Positions 23,398-34,400 of a DNA stretch of 64,000 nt are shown here, piece after piece. The stretch lies in contig OX578281.1 of assembly GCA_951217055.1 (NCBI GenBank), positions 13,300,447-13,364,446 on the forward strand, read 5' to 3'. The notes below the pieces were generated by a model. That model searched no databases. It saw only the letters and a program-made list of their open reading frames with translations, and was not told the origin of the DNA. The position numbers were made by a program, and so were the translations under genes. Each line of letters begins with the position of its first letter. Within the stretch, counting starts at the first letter, position 1. Origin of the DNA: Gerris lacustris (taxonomy: Eukaryota > Arthropoda > Insecta > Hemiptera > Gerridae).

Positions 23398-23960
23398 ATT
23401 CAAGCCTTCACCCTGCACGGGGCTCATGCTAGGTATTAGTAACTATTATTTCCTATTGACATGTAGGCGTAGCAATTAAATAAAATGCCTAAATAGTTTT
23501 GTTTTCAAGCCTTCTAGGAATAAAATCAGGACTATATTATATACCATTCATTCCGTTTCTAAGAATATAATATTCTCCAAATCGTAGTTTGGAGACTATC
23601 TATATATTTAAAGAAATAGCCAATAGAAACTTATTAATTTATATGTATAATAATTAATAAAAAAAAAAGGTATAATAAATAAGAAAATAAACGTCGTAAA
23701 AAACCAATTACACTGGAAAGTCATTAAACAATCATCAACCATGATGGTGCATTAATTTAATTAAATTACCAGTCTCTTCTCTCAATACGGCAGTTGCACC
23801 AGTAAATATTTAATAACTGGTTCTTGAAAAAAATTATTAAATAATAAATACTCGATTTATAGAGCAATAGTGTGAGAATTAAGCATCCCAATCAAAAATT
23901 AAATCGGTCAACAATTGCGGACGCCATAAGAGCTTAAAGTCAACATTTTGTGCTCACCTC
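23398..23960 (+). repeat. ~560-bp dispersed repeat, copy 1
   Basis: Matches 50525-51080 in inverse orientation. Shared landmarks in order are CCTGCACGGGGCTCATG, CCTAGAAGGCTT (reverse), CAAATCGTAGTTTGGAG, CATCAACCATGATGGTGCAT, CCAGTAAATATTTAATAACT and CAATTGCGGACGCCATA. No coding frame. Divergence between the copies is high, so they are old. Confidence 0.8.
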
Positions 23961-26900
23961 TGAAAAAAAAAAAATTATCGATTTCATTTAGTCAGTTTTG
24001 CGCCTATAAAGTCTGACTGGGGGGACAGACACACATACATACACAAAAAAAGGCCGAATTCGGTTTTTGGGATGTATAAAATGAAAAAGTATCCAAAATA
24101 TTCTGACCAATGTACAGACAAAACTTTAATTTTATATATATAGATAGTAAAATCATTTAACAATTTGACATACATGAAGTATAGAAGTACTAGGACATCA
24201 AAGTAATGAATACATAGAACCCCTTAAGACAGGATTAATCAAAGGTTTGTGGCTACCAACAAAAAAAATTAACATTTTACCTCTAAGATTTATCAACACA
24301 GTAAACTTTCTCCAAGTTGTTTCAAAAAAGCCTTATTTATTTTTGAACACTTCTATCTAATATTTTGATTTAAAATATCAATATACATGAATTAGACAAT
24401 TAACTTCTAATAAACTTGAATAAGAGTAAACTTTTGTATGATCAAATACTAACATTGACGTTTAAAGTAAAGGGTTTTAGTGTGGCAAATTTACTTAAAG
24501 GTAACCCAGATTTTAGCATAATTTATGGCATTTACAAACTTATTCATCACAGCATTCAGCCTAGAAGCATAATTTTATAGCTATAATTAGACATTTTCAC
24601 CCAGGTCAACCAAAGTTAGTGGAAGCATTGTGTTCACTTTTAAGAGGTGAACTTTTTTCCTTTAAAATCAAAATTTCCACTAGCATTTTACGTTTTAGAC
24701 CTTCCTCAACAAATTAAGTGTTGCGTTGTTCTGTCTGTGTCCATGAAGCCTTGCCACACTCATTCATAACTAGGGTATTAAAAAAAAAAAGTATATTTTT
24801 TTCCTTAGCTTTAATAACAATAAAATGCCTAATTTTCGTATTTTGGGGGCTCTACCTCCCCCCCCTTCAAAAGTTATAAGCTCATAAAAAAGCATATTTC
24901 TGGGTTCATAGAATATTTTCACATATATTGCACTTTTGAGAATATTATGGAATATTTTAATGATAAAGGAGTTCTAAGGTAAAAAAAAACAAGTTTAAAG
25001 CTGTGTGTAGCAAATAATCTGGGGTAAGACGCAGGTAGTGTTAGGTCAGGTTCAATGGCAATGACACTTTTATGAGGCAAAAGTAGCGTACTTAGAGGAT
25101 AACCAGTATCACGTTTGTAGTAATATTAAATGGTTTAGGGATTAACTCCACTGCCGAGCTATGATGAAAGCATACACCCCTCTTTACAAACTCAAAAATG
25201 AGCAATCCCATGCATTTCCAGGAAAATACTCGTGAATCGACTTTAAGGAAACTTTAGTGTAAAAGATGGAATGCGGGCTTTTGTGATTGACAGCGCTGCA
25301 TACATGTTGAAAGCGGGGGAATGTTTAAAAGTGTTGTACCGTAAAATGGTCCATATAACCTGCTTGGCCTATGCTGTTTATCGAGTAATTGAGGAAGTAA
25401 GGAAATTTTGACCAGCTGGGTAAAACATTTTGTAGTAAAGCTTCAAGTTGAGTGTCCATCTTCAAGGAGATGCCGCCAGGGACCCTCTTCCTCAAGATGG
25501 GGAACTTGGATAACACCCATAATACATATATAAATATGTATATGCATAAATTTAAGTAAGTAGTAAATGTGTTTTTTCGAATTATAACCCCCCCCCCCCC
25601 CCCCCCCCTTGTTGGGCTAAATAATTGGTAGAGGATATAAAAGAATATTTCGGGCATGCAGAGAATATATTTAGGCTTTTTAGAGCATATAATTCCTAAC
25701 CCTACTCATAACTTCCACAATATTTATTTGATTTTTAAGAAGTTTTCAGGGATAACGGGCCTTAGATGGCTCAAACGTAGAACCCTCTTAACGTCAATTT
25801 TTCACAATCTAATGTTCCGTTTGTCCTCCAATTTGGAGGATAGTTACTTGAGGATCGAATGCGAGATGACGCCATATGAATTTCGTCATGATCACATTTA
25901 ACACAACACCACTGAATTGTTAATTTACATTATTTGTGGGTCGATTAAGGGTGTTATTATTTAGACAATCTAAAATAGAACCCCTGGCTGAATTGAAGGA
26001 GATTGTGTGGTCTAGGATCGCTTGGTGGCATTACTTTACTTGATTTATACATGATAGATATCTATTTTTTAAACTGTTCATTTGCATATTTTATACATTT
26101 AAGAGATTATAAATGTATCATTTTTATACAGAAGAGTTGATATTATCGATGTAAACAGTGCAGTGCAAGGTTTGAGGAGAAAGATGCTGCTGAATGTCGT
26201 GTAATTTGAGATTTACCTGAAGGAAAAAGGAAAGGGATGACAGCTATATTATACAGATTTTACCTAAAGGAGTGCTGCTGCAATAGTTAATTCACTTGAG
26301 GAATCATCACAGCTTCACTTCTATCTCACATCAAACAAAAAACGAATTAATATTTGTAACCTCTCTTTGTCTATAACCTTTTTGGTCGACCGCTGCCTTC
26401 AACCGTCCCTTTCGGAAAAAAAAATTATTTCAAGCCGCCATGACACTAACCACAACAAACCGCCGGTCGACCGAGAGCTTGACCGGCTAATGTTTCTGAA
26501 TGCACCCTAAGTGAAGAGGTTAAGGTTATGTTGAAATATCAAGGTATTAGTTACTAAAAGGATAATACACTGACAAAACTGTACTTTAGCAAAACGATAC
26601 CACTATTTTGTACATCAAATAGATTATATTCTTTATCTTCTGAACTTTCGAACATGTGACTTAACTAAAGTGATATTATCACATTTTCAAAGAGTTGAGA
26701 TGATGTCACAATGAGTTAAGATTCAATAATAGATATTGCTGTTCCAATATTAACTTAACATTTAAGTATATGATGTCGATTAACCTCAGTTATTTTTACA
26801 GACTAGATATAATAATACTAAACAATAGGTTTGAGTACAACACTAATCAATATACATCGAATATCAACTCTAAAGTCATAGAGTATGAAAAATAATTATT

Positions 26901-28380
26901 AATCTTCAAGCGACATAATGCTTTTACTTTGAGATTCATTTTTAAAAAAAACATTACTTTAGTGTATAAACATCACAATATAGTATTCAACTAAATATCG
27001 GTACATAAACTGAGATAAAAATAGTGTTAACAGAATATAAACAATTGTACTGCATAGTATCAAACGCAACCTTGAAAAAGGAGGATTAACTGTTGCAGAA
27101 GGAAAGTGACATTGGTGACGAAGATGGCACTAGTTCAGGGGTTAGAGCTAAATTACAGCTATTGCTATTTATGTAGATAACCACAGAAATAAATACCTAC
27201 TTAAAGCTAAATTAGTACGGGGATAATACCTACTAGCAAGTGTAATTGTTTAAGTTTAGGTACAGTCAATAAGAAATGTGCAGCGAATTCCATGGGCAAC
27301 TAAACTATATGCAATTAGAAGGGTCTTGTCCTTTGTATACGTTTTAACAAAAAATTATTAACGGTCAACAACCAAAGAATCAATAAGGATCTATTTGGTA
27401 ACTCGTGGTTCAGAAGGATGATAGTACGGATAAGGTCCCTAAAATGCGTACAGGGAACGTCGTGCCCTACTTGTGCACGGTACCAACATGATGTAAATAG
27501 CAATCCGTTCACCACTCATTGCAATGTAATCAATTGAAATGCACCGATTTGCAACAGATACCGCACACAGAACATATAGGATGCATTAAATAAAATTATT
27601 GTAATTCATTTACAGTAATAAACCACCATATTGCAAAGCTAACCTTCCAACCAATTCCGGATCGGACAGGTGATCATTTGACTAGAAATAAATAAAGCGA
27701 CGGTTGTTGATTCTGATCTGATTAAAATTCGTACCGTAAATGAGATAATAATTAATATTTAATGGAGAAATAAAAGGTGGTGGCGGGAATAAAGAGTGAA
27801 AAGTAATCGGGAAGTCCGCCGGCCATTCCGAACTGAGAACGGGGAATTCGACGAATCATTCGATTCAATTCACAATTGATTAACACACACATATAAATAT
27901 TAATTATAAAAGTAAGTTAAATCTTCAATTTAATCCACGAAATAACATGCTAGAGAGTAAAATAAAAAAGACTCACATGTGGCCAAAACGGGCGAAGAAA
28001 CTAAAGACCTATAAAATGCGCAAACGCGAGGAAACTACCACGTTTTCAGGTTTTCAACCTCTACAAACCTACGAGTATTCAAAAGGCTGTGGCGCAGTGC
28101 AGCATATTTTCCATTTTATACTACTTATTTTTTTTAAATTTGGAAAAATACAATGAAATTTCAATCTTTTAACCAATTTTATTTTTAATTAATAAAAAAT
28201 AAATGTCTTTTTAAATATAAACAATTTTTATTGGACATAGATTAGAAAAGTGAACAAACAAAAGAGGGTAGGGAATGTTGTTCAAGGTCATGTTCACGTT
28301 TTTTATTTCGGTTTCGGTGAAATAAGTGAAGTGTTTTAGTTTATTTAAATTTTTAGTAATTTCTCATTTAATAAGGTTGA
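23961..28380. other. Intergenic region upstream of capping protein beta
   Basis: No gene is recognised. It includes a poly-C run at about 25588-25609, a repeat at 25983-26140, and a pair of GGTCGACCG words near 26380 and 26467 with a TTTCTGAATGCACCCTA edge that may be a DNA transposon end. The last few hundred bases should contain the capping-protein promoter, but no TATA box or initiator can be singled out. Confidence 0.45.
25983..26140 (+). repeat. Repeat family GATCGCTTGGTGGCA, copy 1
   Basis: Shares GGCTGAA(T/C)TGAAGGAGAT, CGCTTGGTGGCA and TTTATACATTTAAGAGATTAT with 29452-29700 (same strand) and with 59105-59310 (inverse). Confidence 0.7.
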
Positions 28381-28402
28381 AAATTGTTCTAATATCTTCT
28401 AG

Positions 28403-28429
28403 GAAGGCAATCGACTTGAGCGAAATATG
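28403..28429 (+). CDS. cpb: Capping protein beta exon 1, ending at the start codon
   Basis: The start codon ATG is 28427-28429 and is followed immediately by the donor GTAAAT, so this exon contributes only the initiator methionine. A good acceptor (TAATATCTTCTAG, ending 28402) lies 24 nt upstream, which would make this a 27-nt exon preceded by a 5'UTR intron or a trans-splice site; otherwise the exon extends further left as the transcript start. Animal beta-subunit genes, including human CAPZB, also have a junction directly after the initiator Met, which supports the choice. Confidence 0.8.
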
Positions 28430-31400
28430 GTAAATCATATTGTTACTTACGAAACTAGTATTTTTTCCCTAAAATTGAAAATATAACCTTATCGATAATG
28501 TTCTGCAAATCTCTTCCAATGTACTTGTACATACCTACCTACTTGTAAAACAATATCACATTATTTGCAGTGTATTTTTTCAATTTTGTCTTTACCACTG
28601 CGCGACAAGTGAAATAAATATATATAATGGCAAGTATTTGAGGAACTATATGGTTGACTTAATGTTCACGATAATACATAAATAATTCTCTTAATGATAT
28701 CTTAGTCGGAATTTTTTTTCCTTTTTAAAGTTTTCTTGTTCAATTTTAATTACTTTTGTCGTTAAATTTGGAACCATTATTTTTATTTTAAATAGAAGTC
28801 TATACTTTGTTGATAAATCAGAAGTTGCTCTGCAACAAAGTCTTTGAAGTTACTGATAAAAAGTGACCGAAATGATTGAACTTGTTACCTACATCTTTAA
28901 AAATAAATTTAAAAGAGATTTTTTCTCCTATTTTTTTAATTTTGTATTTTTCTCGTTGTTTTATAGACGGATCAACAGATAGACTGCGCTCTCGATCTTA
29001 TGAGAAGATTACCTCCTCAAGAAATAGAGCAGAATTTAACAGACTTGATTGATCTAGTACCAAGCTTGTGTGAAGATCTTTTATCATCAGTAGATCAACC
29101 GTTAAAGATAGCAAGAGATAAAGAATATGGCAAAGAGTACCTGATATGTGATTACAACAGAGATGGTGACTCATATAGGCATGTCACTTTTATTAATAAT
29201 TAGTCACTAATGTATTGTGATTATAAAAAATTCAGTTTTGAATTATGAATCTGAGTACATCCAAACACTGGAATAAATATTGATTCTGCTAAATGTAATA
29301 TTAATGGTGGAGCAATAAAGAATTAATAAGGGGAAGAATAAATAAATAATAATGAGTTTCCATTTGTTATTTATAGCGAATGTCATAAGGCCTGTGTTAC
29401 ATAAGAGTTTTTTTAAGGAAACTCTTTTGTGTCAGAATTCATACTTTGCTTCATTCAAAAGTTGGGCTGAACTAAAGGAGATGATACGGTCAAGAATCGC
29501 TTGGTGGCACAACTTGGCTTAATTTATACACTTGAGAGATTATATTCCTTTGTCAAACAGTACATCTGTATAATTTAAACATTTGAGAAATTATATATGT
29601 ATGATTTGTTCATAGGAGGGTTTATATCCCTTTGTCAAAAAAATACGTTAGAGTCCGCCATCTTTTCTATAAACCGTATCAAATTCTTCAGTTTTACCAA
29701 AAGTTGTAAAAAGAGCTAAGCTTTAGAATACGGTAACCAAACCTGCAACTCACACCTTGACCAGATCCTAGTCCCGTGTGTTTTAGTCTCAGATCAAGGA
29801 AGGGGTAGATGGAACAATACTATAGAATCTGGGTCTCAAAAAGTGGTTCATTATACTTCCCCCATATATTAACACTTTCAAGCGGCAGTTTGGTGAAACA
29901 ATATGGATATCTCGATAAAAACTCGAAATATATCTGATATCAGCTGATAAGAATAAGTGATATTTTCTTACAACATTTAATATTTTTTATTTTTAATACA
30001 GTTTTCTTCATAAACATGTACTTTAATGTTTGTTGTTAACCTTATTAATTGTCTAAAGGCAGTAACGTTGTTAATAAACGTGTAACAGATCCTAGATAAC
30101 AAATATCAATCTTCTTTGAGTGGGGTATCAATTAACTGCTACTGATAAGGATTTGTTTACAACTGTCTGTGGGGACTGAAAGACAAGGTATAGACCAATA
30201 AGACAAGGACCAGTGACCACGTGATCACTTTAGTTCAGATTGAGCTTGCTAGAAAGTGTTAGTATATGGGGGAGCATAATGAACCACTTTTTAAATCGTA
30301 TTGCTCCCTTGACCCCTTCCTTGCTCTGAGGTTTTAGTTATGCTAATTCATATGGGCGCTCATGGGTCCAAGACTAACTATTTATTGAACAAGCTAGTTG
30401 TTGTAGCTTTGGTATGCATCTCCTATTTCAACTTCCTTTCGCAACCTTTTTTATTTAGTGTTCATTGTTACCGACCTTTATGGAAATTACAAGCTAAGCT
30501 AATAAGAGGCCTTATGATGTCACTAAAGGAACAAAATACAGCCAATTATGTGAAATAAATCTTCATAATTAGTTTACCCCTTCATTTCCCAACGAGTATA
30601 TTAAGAGCTAGAGATACCAGGGGTGGTACGGGTACACTACCATACTGAGATTTACCTCTGGCAATTAATTAGTATACAATTTTTTTTCTATTTAAGCCCT
30701 CTAATGAACCAATGCCCTTTTACTCTGCTGACCTATTTTAGATTTTATTTTTTAAGGATATCCATGCTTTGGGGTTGACAAATTTAAGTAGTTTCATACA
30801 GTAATTAGGAAATTTTTTCCCTTTTGATTTTAAATCAACAATAATCATATTTGGTGCAGTAGTCCACGTCTGATATATTGTGCTAAATATTATTCCTACT
30901 GCTATTTTTAAAAACCAGTTATGTGTAAAAGACATAACTGTTAAACTAAAGGTTATTATGACTTTTGTACAATGGTAATCAGGCCCCGATCTAGGGTAGG
31001 TACATGGTGCCCTGGGCAGAGTTTTTATGCCGCCCCCTATTAATTTTGGCAACCAAAAGGGCAATTTTCATTATTTCTGGATTTTTTGGTGCCCCCCTAT
31101 GCCCACTCTGCCCTTTGGTGGTTCAGATCTTGATGGTAATACGATATTCTTTTGTCTTAACAGTATGAACTAACTAATAGAATAGTAACTATAGAACCTA
31201 ACTATACATCTATAAGTATACATTAAAACATTTACAAAATCAAATGTAACCCTTAGATATTACATCAGAGTATAGAAGTGATGTTATCTTTAATTTATAA
31301 TTTCCTTACCTAAGTCAGTAAGTTCTGATATTTCATTCAATAACTTTTTACTTTCTCATATAAAGAGAAAGTATTGTGATGGCGTGAAAATTCGATTTTG

Positions 31401-34400
31401 AGATTTTGATGGATTTACACGTTTTGAGGTCCCCTGAGTCCAAAAAAGTGGGTTTTAAAAAATGTCTGTCTGTCATCTGTGCTGACACCTGGAGCCTAAA
31501 CTACTGGGCCGATTTTGATGAAATTTGGCATGCATGTTCAAAAAAATCATACCCCAAGGCAAAATTGAGAAATGAATTTTAGCTCCAAATTTAAGGGCGC
31601 TACCCAACCAAAAACTGAAAAAACGTGAAAAAATTTTTTTTTCGAAAACGATTCTAAAATGTAGTCCATTTAAATACGAATCCAACGATATAAGCCGTTT
31701 TCCCGGGAAAAATCTAGTTTCTGATAAAAAAGCTTAAAACGCTGACCAAGAGCCCGGGTTTGTTCCCAGCCCAGGAGAAGTTATTTTTATGATAAATTTT
31801 GATGAAATGCTCAATAATAATTAAATGTACATACAAAAACTAATAAATGGAAAACACTGGGCTAAAAATTATGAACTCGTATATGAGAAAGTTTGTCTGA
31901 GTTGTCTCGGACCAATTTTTTCAGAATAGATAAGGCTACTAACTTAAAAATCGAAGCTAATTATTAAGTTCCATGATACTTTTATTTTTTGGATTTCTCA
32001 AGTTTAATATCATTATAGCATTGTTGTTATTATGGTGTTTTCTTGCTAGGTCTCCTTGGAGCAATACATACGAGCCACCGCTTGAGGACGGATCCATGCC
32101 ATCTGAAAGACTTCGGAAATTAGAGGTTGAGGCAAATCTGGCATTTGACCAGTATAGGGAAATGTATTTCGAAGGAGGTGTATCATCTGTTTACTTGTGG
32201 GATCTCGAAGTCAATCTAGGATTTGCCGGTATGAAATTCCAGATATATCTATTAGAAATCTAATTTAATACTTAGGATTCTGTATTCCATCAATGCATTG
32301 AAGCACATTCATTCATTATTAGTGTATCTTTATTGCTTAACAAATTTTATGAACACTGTTCATTCATTGATTGAGTTGTTTTATTTTTAAGAATAAATGG
32401 AGGTACATCTGCTATATCCGACCCAACATTTCGGATACAGCAGGTTTACCAAAATTAAAAAATATATTAGGTTTGGCAATATTAATAAGATATTTTTATT
32501 GAAAATTTAATGTAAAGTTTAAGAACACCTGTTTATGATAAGTTGAATTAGGATGGAATTTTACAGGTGTGTGGAAAAATAAATATACTCTTTAAGCCAT
32601 ATTAATTTTGAAACATTTCCACCCTTTGTAAAGATCTTCATTCTGTTTTTTGTTTTATCACTGGAACAACCAATTCTTAAATGAATTAAACATTTTTTTT
32701 TTTTTTTTTTTAATTTTTTCAATCCTCTTTAAATAGACAGAATTAATCTCTTCTTTTAATAAATAAACATTTTTTGGACGAATCAGTGATGTAGCAATAA
32801 TAGTAGTTGTATGGTAATAAACAGAATCACTAAAGACATCACTAATGTAAGTTAAATCTTATCATCAAACATTTTTCGCTCTTTAACGACTTCAAAGAGG
32901 CGAAAAGTAAAATTCTGAAGATGCCAGATCAGGGGTCTTAGGAGTTGAAGCCCTCAAGAAATTTCCATGAAGAGGTGATTCTGTGGACTTAGTGTTAATC
33001 TGTGAGCTGTTTTTAGTCACCCCTCCCTCTCTATTTTTAAAAACCTGATTTTTATTATTTAATGGAGAAGAGATCTTCTGGAAAATGTGTTCATCTCCTC
33101 TAAAGCCAATTGACCGTTGTCATGAACCATTTCCTCATTCTTGTTCATCATCTCATCAGTCATGATTGATGGACTTATGAACTTTTGTGCATTATGAACA
33201 TTTGTTCTTCTTGCTTTAAACTCATGACACCACTTGTACACAATAGTATGGTTCATGACACCATCCTACATGACCTTTTCCTAAGGGTACCCACACAGTG
33301 ACGCCTGGTTGGTAGCAGGGCAGGTCGCATGTTACCTAGCTGGTTACTTGGTAGGGACACGGTGGAGCCTAGCAGGTCGCTTACTCGCATACTCGCTTAC
33401 AGGCTGGAAAAATTGACCCGTGCTTCTTTACGGGCATGGACACAGTGGATCTTGGCAGGTTACCTGGTTGGATGCAGGAAGCTTGAAGAGTTCCTACCTC
33501 GATTGTTACATAGCTCTATGGGAAGTAGCTTGGCCTCGAATGCGGGCGCTTTAACACTTTTTCTACACGTCTGTACACAGTGGAGCCTGGTTGGTAACAG
33601 GGCAGGTCGCATGTTACCTAGCTGGTTACCTAGTATGTAGCGGGCCATACACACATTGCAGCTTGTTTTTAGGTTCAGTGCCCACACTCGAGGCCAATCT
33701 ACTACGCATAGAGCTATGTAACAATCAAGGTAGGAATTTTTCTAGCTTGCTGCACCCAACCAGGTAACCTGCCAGGCTCCATTGTGTTCGTCCCCATAAA
33801 GAAGCCTGGGTCAATTTTTCCGACTTGTAAGCGACCAGCTAGGCTCTACTGTGTTTGTACCCTTAGTCAGGTGTATTAATTGACTAGCCTATTTAGAAAT
33901 AATGATAAACACTGTTATTATTTTTCTATCTTATGTCTGTTATTACTATATTTGGTTTTAATTGATAATTTTTGATTCAGGTGCAATCCTAATTAAGAAA
34001 GCTGGTGACGGTTCTAAGAAAATCAAAGGTTGTTGGGATTCCATTCATGTTGTTGAAGTTCATGAAAAGATGAATGGTAAACACGCTCATTATAAGCTAA
34101 CCTCGACAGTTATGCTTTGGCTTCAAACAAATAAGACAGGCTCAGGTACAATGAACCTTGGTGGCAGTTTAACCAGACAGGTACTAATAGTTAAAATATT
34201 TCTTAAATGTATTTGAATAAATTAAAATGATTTATTAAAAAACATTAATAAGTTTATTTGCTAAAACTGAGGTCTGAGAAAATAAAAAGTAGACCAATTA
34301 GTGTAGTTATTTTAGTGTGGCCTTAAAGCTTTCTTGCGTTTTATTGCTTAATTTAATTATGTTTTGCTTTTACAACATATTATTATTTAATCCCCCCCCC

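Noticed and set aside
30340..30558. 72-codon plus-strand frame in capping-protein intron 2
   Set aside because: Starts in the arm of an inverted repeat and shows no family motif or splice signals.
33329..33640. 103-codon plus-strand frame and overlapping minus-strand frame
   Set aside because: Both fall in the 580-bp palindrome, whose GC-richness and symmetry create open frames.
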